The notes below the pieces were generated by a model. It made no database searches. It was not told the DNA's origin and worked only from the letters and a program-made list of their open reading frames with translations. Positions 17,631 through 25,796 of a stretch of DNA of 51,825 nt are shown here, one piece after another. Each line of letters begins with the position of its first letter. The stretch's first letter is position 1. The DNA comes from Lactiplantibacillus dongliensis (GTDB lineage Bacteria; Bacillota; Bacilli; Lactobacillales; Lactobacillaceae), in the NCBI RefSeq assembly GCF_005405105.1, contig NZ_BJDK01000025.1:1-51825 (forward strand). Direction: 5' to 3'. The translations under genes were made by a program, and so were the position numbers.

Positions 17631-17867
17631 ATGGCGAATACGGTTGAGATTACTACGGTGGATGGTTGCTTGGGGATTAAGTTGCCAACCACACTAGTGA
17701 CGCAATATGGATTGCAAGCGGGGCAGAGTTTACAAGTCGACTTTGATGCGACCAATACGCTGACATTGCAAGATCATGATGTGTCACCGGAGTTCATGCG
17801 AGCGGTTCAAGCGGCAGTTGATCAGTATAGTGATGCGTTGGAACTGTTGCGGCTGAAGGGTGACTAA
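17631..17867 (+). CDS. AbrB/MazE-type swapped-hairpin DNA-binding protein, no toxin partner
   Basis: 78 aa. The first 50 residues (VEITTVDGCLGIKLPTTLVTQYGLQAGQSLQVDFDATNTLTLQ) match the SpoVT/AbrB fold of MazE-like antitoxins. The last 25 residues (EFMRAVQAAVDQYSDALELL) form an amphipathic helix like the toxin-binding tail of PhD/MazE proteins. GGGAGGGG precedes the ATG at 17631; the upstream ATG at 17601 falls in the palindrome. No toxin-sized ORF follows before the terminator, so it is an orphan antitoxin or a regulator. Confidence 0.7.
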   Translation: MANTVEITTVDGCLGIKLPTTLVTQYGLQAGQSLQVDFDATNTLTLQDHDVSPEFMRAVQAAVDQYSDALELLRLKGD

Positions 17868-17938
17868 TTAGCTAATATGGATAGATTAAGTGTAAAAAAA
17901 CTGACATTATGCCAAATGAAAATGGGATAGTGCAAAAA

Positions 17939-17983
17939 AATCACACTTACTTAGGGCTGCTTAGTCCCCAAGTAAGTGTGATT
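17939..17983. terminator. bidirectional intrinsic terminator
   Basis: Inverted repeat AATCACACTTACTT / AAGTAAGTGTGATT with flanking A and T runs, between the AbrB-like gene and the convergent ATPase operon. Confidence 0.88.
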
Positions 17984-17986
17984 CTT

Positions 17987-18529
17987 TTATTTGATAGACC
18001 TTTGAACAAGCTTGATCACGTCTGGACGTAAAAGATTGTAAATTCCAAATTCATTTTTTGTAGCGCTGGTTCGATGGTAGTCAATAACTGCTTTGACAAT
18101 TTTGTCGGCACTCCAATAATGTTCATTGAAGGTCGTCGTTTTAACATTTAAATGTAGCTTATCCTTCATGAAGTTACTTGGCTTTTTACCGTTAATCTGT
18201 TTGAAAGTCGAGAGTAGTCCTTCACTACAAATCAGTAGCATTTCAATCTCAGGTGTAGTGAGAACATTGATTACTTGTACCTTTTGTTCGTAAGCTTTAG
18301 GTAATTTAAAAACTTCTTTTTTTGAGTCCAAGATGCGATAAAGCTGTACTTTCTCTTCAAAGCTATGAGATAAATATTGTTTTGCGAATAATTTGGCGTT
18401 GCGAGTATGCAATATTTTTCGTCCCAACAGTTCGGTATTTGAAATGATTAAATAGTTTGCCTGTAGCAAGCGTTGCATGATAATCCTTTCAGCGGTGCCT
18501 TCAACAATAATGGCACTATACGGCATCAT
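17987..18529 (-). CDS. TOPRIM-like protein paired with an ABC-type ATPase
   Basis: About 180 aa. The N-terminus, SAIIVEGTAERIIMQRLL, is typical of the first TOPRIM block (hydrophobic strand, invariant Glu-Gly, then acidic helix). YRILDSKKE later may supply the acidic strand, and TTPEIEMLLICSE resembles the (S)NPxxExWLL block of RloB/AbiLii-type proteins. No classical DxD is visible, so assignment to a named family is unsure. I chose the ATG at 18529 because GAGG lies 7 nt upstream; the ATG at 18541 overlaps that site. It overlaps the ATPase gene by 14 nt, so the two act together. By analogy with OLD/RloAB/PARIS modules, it may be the nuclease or effector of a phage-defence pair. Confidence 0.55.
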   Translation of the reverse strand: MMPYSAIIVEGTAERIIMQRLLQANYLIISNTELLGRKILHTRNAKLFAKQYLSHSFEEKVQLYRILDSKKEVFKLPKAYEQKVQVINVLTTPEIEMLLICSEGLLSTFKQINGKKPSNFMKDKLHLNVKTTTFNEHYWSADKIVKAVIDYHRTSATKNEFGIYNLLRPDVIKLVQRSIK

Positions 18530-19745
18530 TGTAATCCTCATTTGAAACGTTGATTAACGATAACATGAGTTCAGTCAGGGCATCATAAGCTTCATAAGAT
18601 GGTGCAGTGCCACCCAGAAAGTCACTTTCATAAATGTCACTCTTTTTAAGATCGTTTCTGCTGACTTCATTACTGAAGCGAATGAGTGCCATCAGACCGT
18701 TCTTCCTGATTGAAATAAAGATATTGTCGCTGCGATCGAATAAATTTAACAGTTGAGCATTGTGGGTCGTGAAAATTAATGTTGCTCGTTGCCTATTAAA
18801 CTCTGGATTGGCAAAGAGCGTCATTATTGTTTGCACAATGGCCAGGTGAAAATGCTTTTCAATTTCGTCGACAATAAAAATCCCCCCAGACGCTAGTACG
18901 CCAAAAGCAGATAAGAATAGTTTTAATCCCTTGATTGTTCCTGATGAAAGGGTTAGCGGCAGTTCTTTGTGATTGATAATGGTTGACTCAGTCTTGTTCT
19001 TGAACTTTATTTCAAATAATTCTGAGTGAGTTGGATCGTCAGCGGCATTTAATGCTCGGATATAGTCAATAGTCGGATCCAAATAAGCAATGATTTTATT
19101 TTGCAGTTGATAGCCCCGTTTATCTGACAATATTTCCGATAAAATAAGGCTGTCATCGCGATCCTGTGATGAAAAATTAGTAATTTTAGGTATGGACAGT
19201 TGGTCGTTTTTCTGTTTAGTGATCGTTCTGAAATAAGTGTTGTCATCAGGCAGTAACAGGTTATCTGGACGAGTTGCAATGTTTAGACAGTTATTGCTAG
19301 AAAAAACAAAAATATTTGTTCGATTAGTTTGCTGAGTGATTTTTTTAGATGAGATTTGTTCTTTAGTAAACGACAGGGTTTGTTTAGTATCATGGCCTTT
19401 TTTGATCGTTGAGATCACTTCATAGAGTATCTTTTCAGTTTCTTCATAATAATAGGTTTTAAAAGTAAAGTGGTCACCTATTAAGGTGTATCGACTCTTA
19501 ATATGATTTAAGGGTTCATTTTGTAAAAAAACACGATCTGCGAATTCAAATAAGTTTAAGGCCATTGTTTTACCGGAAGCATTCTTCCCAATGAGCGCGA
19601 TTATGTTATTCAGATAAATCCGGTTGAACAGCTTAGTCGTACTATCTTCATTATTTTCGGTGACTCGCTGGGTCGTAATGAGGTTAAGATCAAAACTTTT
19701 TGAAAACATGTCAAGTCCATCGACAACAACTCTTAATAATTTCAT
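18516..19745 (-). CDS. ABC/OLD-like AAA ATPase of a two-gene defence-type module
   Basis: 409 aa. The P-loop is GKNASGKT (about residues 55-62). The family-typical LSSGTIKGLKLFLSAFG signature, the Walker B GGIFIVDEIEKHFH and the switch TTHNAQLL follow, an order shared by SMC/RecF-like single-chain ATPases of the OLD, RloA, AbiLi and AriA groups. The inserted middle (residues about 90-230) is variable. AAAGGAG precedes the ATG. AT content is higher than in the neighbours, which suggests a transferred unit. The downstream TOPRIM-like gene overlaps it. Function as an anti-phage sensor is inference from the architecture. Confidence 0.72.
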   Translation of the reverse strand: MKLLRVVVDGLDMFSKSFDLNLITTQRVTENNEDSTTKLFNRIYLNNIIALIGKNASGKTMALNLFEFADRVFLQNEPLNHIKSRYTLIGDHFTFKTYYYEETEKILYEVISTIKKGHDTKQTLSFTKEQISSKKITQQTNRTNIFVFSSNNCLNIATRPDNLLLPDDNTYFRTITKQKNDQLSIPKITNFSSQDRDDSLILSEILSDKRGYQLQNKIIAYLDPTIDYIRALNAADDPTHSELFEIKFKNKTESTIINHKELPLTLSSGTIKGLKLFLSAFGVLASGGIFIVDEIEKHFHLAIVQTIMTLFANPEFNRQRATLIFTTHNAQLLNLFDRSDNIFISIRKNGLMALIRFSNEVSRNDLKKSDIYESDFLGGTAPSYEAYDALTELMLSLINVSNEDYNDAV

Positions 19746-19943
19746 GGCTATGCTCCTTTAACTTTTTTAAACGGGTTATATGGTTAAGATTATTTCAAAT
19801 GGGTCGTTTTATCAAGTAATTATCCTCCAAAAAGGCTAAATTTAATCTTTAATTGCCTAATATAAACGACTATGATGGTTATAATTTTTATAATAGTTAA
19901 ATCAAATCGGCAATTACCAACTTACTATGGCAGCAGAGTCACA

Positions 19944-19984
19944 AAAAAAGTTCTTGCAGCATCAGTTGATGGCAAGAACTTTTT
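19944..19984. terminator. bidirectional intrinsic terminator
   Basis: AAAAAAGTTCTTGC / GCAAGAACTTTTT around a 14-nt loop. It sits in the gap between the ATPase promoter region and the end of the AEC transporter gene. Confidence 0.8.
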
Positions 19985-20009
19985 AGAGTTACATCCAGTA
20001 ATTATTGAA

Positions 20010-20954
20010 TTAGTGTAGATTAACCAAGGCAAAGACCAGCGGAATCGTCACAACGCTGAGAATTGTTGAAATACTCATCAACGCGACAGCTGGCGCAGGG
20101 TGACCGTGGACTTTTAAGGTGAAGAGCACGACAATCCCTGCGACCGGACAAGCAGCCATTAGGACCGTGGTATATAACGGAATCCCGGTGATTCCCATGA
20201 ATTCTAAGACGACAATGGCCAGATAAGGAAATAAAAGATTGCGTAATAACAAGACCCACCAGAGCCGCTTGTCGAAAGTCTCACGATTGAAGGTCACGTC
20301 GGCGAGACTGTTTCCAATCACAATCATCGATAACGGTGTATTGATTGAACTGACGTAAGTGACCGCGTTGTTAGCAATCGTCGGTAAGTGTAGCGAAGCC
20401 ATAAATAAAATAAGGCCCACAATAATAGCAATGATGTTGGGATTTAAAGCGATTTGCTTGATATTTTCACGGCGATTGCCCTGACTACCGGTAAAGAGGG
20501 TGATCCCGTGAGTCCAACTGAAAATGTTAAATGCAGCCAGTGAGGCAACGGCAAAGAAGACGCCGGTTGAGCCAAATAAGGCGCTAGTTAGCGGAATACC
20601 CATAAAGCCAGCGTTGGAGTAGACGGAACCATACCGCATAATGCGCTGTAAGTTGGGGTCGTTAACATGTTTAAAGGCCAGCTGGGTAATGACAATCATG
20701 AGGCCATAAATGATGACAATCCCTAAACTCACCCGGCCGAGCATTTGAAGCCGATTAGCCGAAAAGGTCTGTTCGAAGGCCTTGATAATCAGACAGGGTG
20801 AGACGACGTACAATAAAATATTTGTCAGATCCGTTGACGTCTGTCCGTGCATAAAGCCGAGTTTATTAATCATTAAGCCGACTAGCATTAGGATAAACAT
20901 CAAGATAATTTGACTGGTTAGTTGTGCAAGATTCATCAGCATCGATCCCATCAT
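20010..20954 (-). CDS. AEC-family (auxin efflux carrier-like) membrane transporter
   Basis: About 314 aa with ten predicted helices in a 5+5 layout. Family blocks are YVVSPCLIIKAFEQ in the first half, NAGFMGIPLTSALFG in the middle and AACPVAGIVVLFTLKVHG near the end. Bacterial AEC members move malate, malonate or other organic acids; the substrate is not evident. The start is uncertain: ATGs at 20954, 20951, 20942 and 20936 are possible, and none has a strong ribosome site. No regulator is adjacent. Confidence 0.85.
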   Translation of the reverse strand: MMGSMLMNLAQLTSQIILMFILMLVGLMINKLGFMHGQTSTDLTNILLYVVSPCLIIKAFEQTFSANRLQMLGRVSLGIVIIYGLMIVITQLAFKHVNDPNLQRIMRYGSVYSNAGFMGIPLTSALFGSTGVFFAVASLAAFNIFSWTHGITLFTGSQGNRRENIKQIALNPNIIAIIVGLILFMASLHLPTIANNAVTYVSSINTPLSMIVIGNSLADVTFNRETFDKRLWWVLLLRNLLFPYLAIVVLEFMGITGIPLYTTVLMAACPVAGIVVLFTLKVHGHPAPAVALMSISTILSVVTIPLVFALVNLH

Positions 20955-21038
20955 TTAGCGTTATGTTCATTATCAGAGCTGAGTTAGCGGCCTGTCAACG
21001 GTTGTTTTTAATGTAACCGGTTTACTGGCAAAATTAAT

Positions 21039-21725
21039 TTAACTGGCATGGTGGCTGACTTTGGGAACGTCAACGTGATGTTTCAAGCTCGGAAAAACAT
21101 GTGTATCGGACCAGCCCATGATTGCGCCTTGAGCTAGCAGGGCAAACAGGGTGCCAATCCCGATAGCGCGCAGTTGCCCGGTAGCAATAAAGGCCAGGAT
21201 GGTGATGATCACTGGCGGTAGGTAACTGGTCCATTGAGCGATAATGGCTGACCCATGCAGGAACCGAAAACGAAGAATGTACGATAGATCGTCGTTGGGG
21301 TGTTGAATCAGGTTACACCGTTGGTAGATTGAGACGGCTGCCGCCACGGTTAGTAAGCCTAGCAAGTTGATGACTAAGCGCACCGCTAACGGTAAGTGAC
21401 CGATCCCCAGCCAAGTCCAGAAGTAACCGATAAATTCAACGAGGTAACTGAATGGCAGAATATAGAGCAAATTGGAAATGAAGCGCCGGCGGTCGAAGTG
21501 ACCGAGCATCAGCTGATTAAGGATAGTTACCACAATCCCGTACAGTAATAAGGTGGTTCCCAGCGGAATATGAATCCAGTTAGCCAGATTGACACTGGAG
21601 CCGGTCCAGACGGCACTGCCAAGATTAGTCGCAATCGTAAGCGCATTACCGGCTGAGTTGAGTAGAATCGAGAAGACTAAAAACCAAAAACGTTGGCGAA
21701 AATCAACTAAGTGGGTCACAGTCAT
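21039..21725 (-). CDS. YczE/YyaS-family integral membrane protein
   Basis: 228 aa with five to six helices. The N-terminal FSILLNSAGNALTIATNLGSAVW segment and WTGSSVNLAN loop resemble the YczE/YitT-like membrane family (BCR, YitT superfamily). In Bacillus, YczE affects lipopeptide production, but no general biochemical role is known. AAAGGAC lies only 2 nt from the ATG at 21725, so a GTG two codons later may be the true start. Divergent from a DUF1295-like gene about 100 bp away. Confidence 0.65.
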   Translation of the reverse strand: MTVTHLVDFRQRFWFLVFSILLNSAGNALTIATNLGSAVWTGSSVNLANWIHIPLGTTLLLYGIVVTILNQLMLGHFDRRRFISNLLYILPFSYLVEFIGYFWTWLGIGHLPLAVRLVINLLGLLTVAAAVSIYQRCNLIQHPNDDLSYILRFRFLHGSAIIAQWTSYLPPVIITILAFIATGQLRAIGIGTLFALLAQGAIMGWSDTHVFPSLKHHVDVPKVSHHAS

Positions 21726-21828
21726 CGTCCTTTCGTGAATTGAGTGGCATGAATCTATTATAGGCTTTACTAGTGGCCGGTTAAACCGTGCTATACTGAA
21801 ATTATGAAGTGTAGGGGAGGTTATGGCG

Positions 21829-22470
21829 ATGTTTGGGATTCATCGAGCGACGCTGGGCGCCAAGTTATTTATTCTGAGTATGCAGGTCCTTTATCTCGTG
21901 ATTGCGGGATATTGGTTGATGGTGACGCCGCTGAATTCGTGGGCGCGGGGCTTAATGGTGCTCGCTTTACTGGTCGTTTTCGGACGTCTAACGGGCATGA
22001 TGTTTATTTGGTTACCGCGAGGAATTGGTTGGACCGAGGCAATCGGGAATAGCCTGGCTTTTGCGTTGTATTATTTAGGCTTTCCAGCGTTACTAATCTG
22101 GCAGATCACTCCGCGCTGGGGGATGGTAGTGATTGGTAGTGGCTGCTTTATCATCGGGAGTGTGGTGAATACCACTGCGGAACTGTTACGCAAGCCGTTT
22201 AAAGCCAATCCGAAAAATCGTGGTCGGCTCTACACTGGCGGATTGTTCCACTATGCGATCCATATCAATTATTTTGGCGATGTTTTATGGGTCTTAGGTA
22301 TGGCGTTAATGACAAGTAATTGGTGGGCGTTATTGATTCCGCTAGGATTGTTAGCCATGTTTGTGCTGACCTATATTCCGCAAGCCGATGCCTATCTGGC
22401 TAAGCGATATGGCGCTGACTTTCAACACTACCAAGCGACGACTAAGGAACTGATTCCGTGGATCTGGTAG
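21829..22470 (+). CDS. DUF1295/isoprenylcysteine-methyltransferase-like membrane protein
   Basis: About 213 aa and six helices. The C-terminal half carries RLYTGGLFHYAIHINYFGDVLWVLGMAL and ends RYGADFQHYQATTKELIPWIW, like the last two blocks of DUF1295/ICMT-fold proteins (the H-x-NYFGD site and the YxxY membrane-anchor motif). Some members are steroid reductase-like or methyltransferase-like; no substrate can be named. GGGGAGG is 8 nt before the ATG at 21829; the ATG at 21823 is possible but too close. Confidence 0.65.
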   Translation: MFGIHRATLGAKLFILSMQVLYLVIAGYWLMVTPLNSWARGLMVLALLVVFGRLTGMMFIWLPRGIGWTEAIGNSLAFALYYLGFPALLIWQITPRWGMVVIGSGCFIIGSVVNTTAELLRKPFKANPKNRGRLYTGGLFHYAIHINYFGDVLWVLGMALMTSNWWALLIPLGLLAMFVLTYIPQADAYLAKRYGADFQHYQATTKELIPWIW

Positions 22471-22545
22471 TGCGGTGGGATGAACGAGTAAAGCTTGGGC
22501 ACGGCCTAATAGGGGCGGTTGCTGCCGATGATTATGAAAATATGC

Positions 22546-22551
22546 TATACT
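22546..22551 (+). promoter_or_regulatory. extended -10 promoter of the antiporter leader
   Basis: TGCTATACT gives an extended -10 (TATACT). No good -35 is present. Transcription would start about 100 nt before the coding region and cross the hairpin at 22580-22641. Confidence 0.55.
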
Positions 22552-22576
22552 AGTTACACAGATTATGAACATTCGG

Positions 22577-22645
22577 TTGAAGGACACTTCAAGAATTCGG
22601 ACTGCTTTTGGGTTGGGCGGTCGAGTTTTTGCGGTGTCCTTTTTT
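22577..22645 (+). promoter_or_regulatory. terminator-like leader hairpin before the antiporter gene
   Basis: AAGGACAC (22580-22587) pairs with GTGTCCTT (22634-22641), extended by CAAGAATTCG...CGAGTTTTTG and GACTGC/GCGGTC, and runs straight into a T tract and AGGAGG. A small alternative hairpin, TTGAAG/CTTCAA (22577-22592), uses the same 5' arm. That suggests transcription attenuation. Confidence 0.6.
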
Positions 22646-22656
22646 AGGAGGAAATT

Positions 22657-23835
22657 TTGGGTTATATAGGCACGTTGAGTTTGATTTTGATTGTAACGGC
22701 TGTGGCTGGTCATCTAAGCGTTCGGATGGGCTTACCAGCAGTGATTGGTCAGCTCTTGAGCGGAATCGTACTGGGACCGGCATTGCTCGGTTGGGTACAT
22801 GCGACGACTTTTATTGGTGATTTCGCCGAGCTTGGTGTGATTATTTTGATGTTTATGGCCGGGTTAGAAAGTGATTTAAAATTATTGAAAAAGTATTGGC
22901 GACCAAGTTTATTTGTCGCGGTCTTAGGCGTGATCTTACCGGTCGGCGTGATTGACTGGTGTAGTCAGCTTTTTCATCTAAATAACATTGAAAGCTTGTT
23001 TTTAGGCGTGACATTTGCGGCAACTTCGGTTTCGATTTCAGTGGCGGTATTAAAGGAATTGAACGCGTTAGACGGTAAGGAAGGAACCACGATTCTGGGT
23101 GCTGCGGTGGTTGATGATGTGTTGGCCGTGCTGATCCTTAGCTTGATGGTCAGTATCTTCGGCGGTGAAGTGGGTGGCAACAGCCAACCGACTAATCTGG
23201 GGCTCTCGTTGGCGATTCAAGTGGCCTTCTTTGCGGCCCTCTTTCCGGTGGTCAAGTGGATTGTACCCCGGTTGATGAAGATTGGTGATGGGTTATTGAT
23301 TCCAACGTCGGTGACATTAATGTCATTGGTCATTTGTTTTGGCTTGGCTTATCTGGCTGATTTTATCGGTTTGAGTGCGGTAATCGGGGCCTTCTTCGCG
23401 GGGATTGCGGTGGGGCAGACGGATTATCATCAAGTGATCGATGAGCATATTCAGCCGATTGGGAATGCCGTGTTTATTCCGGTCTTTTTCGTTAGTATCG
23501 GCTTGAACATGTCATTTGACGGCTTTCTGAGTGATTTCTGGTTTATTGTAGTTATCACCGTGGCCGCGATTGTGACGAAGCTGTTAGGTGCCGGGATTGG
23601 CGCCAAGTTAGCTGGTTTCAGTTGGACAAGCGGCTATGAGATTGGGGCGGGGATGGTCTCGCGTGGTGAAATGGCGTTGATCATTGCTCAGATTGGGTAT
23701 CAAGGCAAGCTGTTATCCGCTGACCGGTATTCGGCCGTCATTACGGCGATTATCTTAACCACGTTGATTGCGCCGCTATTACTACGGCAATCGATCCAAC
23801 ATCAAAGTAAGTTGGCTGATAGTAACGGCCATTAA
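22657..23835 (+). CDS. CPA2-family cation:proton antiporter (NapA/KefB-like)
   Basis: 392 aa with 12-13 helices. Family features are GLPAVIGQLLSGIVLGPALLG near the N-terminus, the FMAGLE(S)D loop, the unwound-helix segment GAAVVDDVLAVLIL with the two adjacent Asp of electrogenic Na+/H+ antiporters of the NapA type, and MVSRGEMALIIAQIG near the end. The start is TTG at 22657, supported by AGGAGG 6 nt upstream. There is no C-terminal RCK domain. Its job is probably Na+ or K+ extrusion for pH and salt homeostasis. Expression may depend on read-through of the leader hairpin directly upstream. Confidence 0.88.
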   Translation: MGYIGTLSLILIVTAVAGHLSVRMGLPAVIGQLLSGIVLGPALLGWVHATTFIGDFAELGVIILMFMAGLESDLKLLKKYWRPSLFVAVLGVILPVGVIDWCSQLFHLNNIESLFLGVTFAATSVSISVAVLKELNALDGKEGTTILGAAVVDDVLAVLILSLMVSIFGGEVGGNSQPTNLGLSLAIQVAFFAALFPVVKWIVPRLMKIGDGLLIPTSVTLMSLVICFGLAYLADFIGLSAVIGAFFAGIAVGQTDYHQVIDEHIQPIGNAVFIPVFFVSIGLNMSFDGFLSDFWFIVVITVAAIVTKLLGAGIGAKLAGFSWTSGYEIGAGMVSRGEMALIIAQIGYQGKLLSADRYSAVITAIILTTLIAPLLLRQSIQHQSKLADSNGH

Positions 23836-23879
23836 AAATAACCAGTTCGCTAGTGATTAACTAGTGAGCTGGTTATTTT
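23835..23879. terminator. bidirectional intrinsic terminator
   Basis: AAAATAACCAG...CTAGT pairs with ACTAG...CTGGTTATTTT, between the antiporter gene and the convergent reductase-like gene. Confidence 0.88.
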
Positions 23880-23884
23880 GGGGT

Positions 23885-24412
23885 TTAGCGTTGATAATGA
23901 ACTTCGGCTAATTGGCCGTAATGGTTAGTTGCGACCAATTCGAAACGACGACTATAGTCGACCGCTGTGAAGAGAGAAATCCCATCGCCTAATAAGACTG
24001 GGGCAATTTGGATATATAAATCATCGATTAAATCGGCGGTCAATAGAGGCATTAAGACGCCGGCACCGCCGACAATCCAGATGTTTTGACCAGGTTCGCT
24101 TTTTAATTGAGCCACTAAGGTTGAGACTTCGACGTTCGTAAATGTCGTATGTTCGGTCCCGGCTTCGGGCTGTGAGGTCATCACGATATTTTTAGTGAGT
24201 GGATTATACGGATTAATCAGCTGGTCAGTGGTTTGTTCCATCGTATATTCGTACGTGTGCCGCCCCATAATGGCGGTATCGACTTGTTGCATAAACTCAG
24301 CGGTGGGTGCTTGATCGGCACCGCCAGTTTGGAACAACCAATCAAGGCGATTATCTTTGGTGGCCAAATAGCCATCAATCGACATTGCACCATAAAATTG
24401 AACTTTGCGCAT
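23885..24412 (-). CDS. RibD C-terminal/dihydrofolate-reductase-like protein
   Basis: 175 aa. It begins MRKVQFYGAMSIDGYLATKDNRLDWL and has IMGRHTYEYTM, VMTSQPE and a dinucleotide-binding WIVGGAGVLMPLL, the fingerprint of the YyaP/YwjB branch of the RibD_C family (NADPH-dependent reductase fold). This branch is not the folate-essential DfrA, and its physiological substrate is unknown. GTAGGTG precedes the ATG. It is monocistronic, with a terminator downstream. Confidence 0.82.
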   Translation of the reverse strand: MRKVQFYGAMSIDGYLATKDNRLDWLFQTGGADQAPTAEFMQQVDTAIMGRHTYEYTMEQTTDQLINPYNPLTKNIVMTSQPEAGTEHTTFTNVEVSTLVAQLKSEPGQNIWIVGGAGVLMPLLTADLIDDLYIQIAPVLLGDGISLFTAVDYSRRFELVATNHYGQLAEVHYQR

Positions 24413-24563
24413 AAATTGGGCACCTACTTTAAATTTTGTAATCTTATTGTAACATGTTTGCCGTGGCCGACGCTGAGAAAATTCTGAGGAAAATTGACCT
24501 CAACTATTTGTTTGTCGATTCTAAAATGGAACTATACTTCCAAAAGTGATTGGGGCTGAAGAG

Positions 24564-25754
24564 ATGATTTCACGACCAACTTATTTAAATAAATTAATCC
24601 AGTTAAAGGATACAGATCTGATTAAGATTATTACCGGTGTTCGTCGTTCCGGAAAATCGGTCTTGCTTAAGCTGTACAGAGATTATTTGCTCCAGCAAGG
24701 TATTTCGGCGCAACAACTGATCTATTTTAATTTTGAAACTTTTGATTTGTTAGCTGTCCGTAGTGAGCAACAGTTAATCGACTTGTTAAAGCCATTGCTA
24801 CATGCAGATCAGCATCAATACATCATGCTTGATGAGATTCAAATGGTCACAGGGTGGCAACGCGTTGTGAACGGTCTGCATGCTAGTTACGATTGTGACA
24901 TTGTTGTGACTGGTTCAAATGCTAAGATGCTATCTGGTGAGTTGGCAACTTTGCTAAGTGGGCGCTATGTTGAGATTCCTATCTATCCATTTTCGTTCAA
25001 AGAGTTTCTGGCAGCCAAAGATATTGCTGAAGATAGTCGTAATCTGGATGCAGCTTTTGAAGAATATGAACGTTATGGTGGCTTTCCAGCTGTTGTCTTA
25101 GCTGATGAACTTGTTAAAGATGATATGTTGTCTGGTATTTATGATACGATCGTTTTGAATGAGGTGTTCATGCGCGCTAACATTCGTGACAGTGAATCAT
25201 TACAAGCACTGGTCGGCTTTTTGGCTGATGATATTGGTCAGTTAGTACGGCCAGCTAAGTTAGCTAATACTCTAAAAAGTGAAGGTATCAGTACTAGTAA
25301 TCATACAATTGAACGTTATTTAACGTTATTGGCGGATGCATTTTTATTTTATCGTGCCCGCCAATACGATTTACGTGGTCGTGGTTATTTACGAACGGCT
25401 GGAAAGTATTTCATGGTTGATGCTGGTCTAAGACGCAATGCGGTTGGTCGGCGCCCAGGTAATTATGGTGGTCAATTAGAAACTATTGTTTATCTAGAAT
25501 TACGGCGGCGCGGCTATACCGTCGATGTTTGAAAGATGGATGCCGTTGAAGTTGATTTTGTGGCGCGGCGAGTTGATGAGTTGTTGTATGTTCAAGTGAC
25601 CTATGAATTACCTAAGAATTCCCACGAAACCGATAATTTAGTAAATATTAAAGATAACTATGCAAAGTTACTAATTACGCAACGTTATTATCCCAATGTA
25701 AAATCGATTGATGGCATTCCAGTCATGAATATTGTTGATTGGTTATTAGCCTAA
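24564..25754 (+). pseudogene. DUF4143-type AAA ATPase split by an in-frame TGA
   Basis: The N-terminal AAA_14 domain has Walker A GVRRSGKS (residues about 26-33) and Walker B YIMLDEIQ. A helical linker and the DUF4143 domain follow (FAAKDIAED... GGFPAVV... RGYLRTAGKYFMVDAGLRRNAVG). At 25530-25532 a TGA interrupts ...RRGYTVDV*KMDAVEVDFVARR, where relatives have Gly. The same frame then continues to the proper C-terminus (DGIPVMNIVDWLLA) at 25754. A single GGA-to-TGA change would explain it. The truncated 322-residue product lacks the nuclease-like tail block (EVDF...VQV), so it is probably inactive unless the stop is read through. GTG at 24546 is an alternative start. Confidence 0.85.
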
Positions 25755-25755
25755 C

Positions 25756-25791
25756 AAAAAGATGCTGATCATGGCGATCAGCATCTTTTTT
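25756..25791. terminator. bidirectional intrinsic terminator
   Basis: AAAAAGATGCTGATC / GATCAGCATCTTTTTT with a 5-nt loop, between the broken ATPase gene and the convergent P-type ATPase gene. Confidence 0.92.
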
Positions 25792-25796
25792 AACAA

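Noticed and set aside
17868-17935. Toxin gene after the AbrB-like gene
   Set aside because: Only about 70 bp before the terminator and no open frame of useful length.
22577-22645. Fluoride or sodium riboswitch
   Set aside because: The conserved cores I know for these classes are not present; only the terminator architecture is seen.
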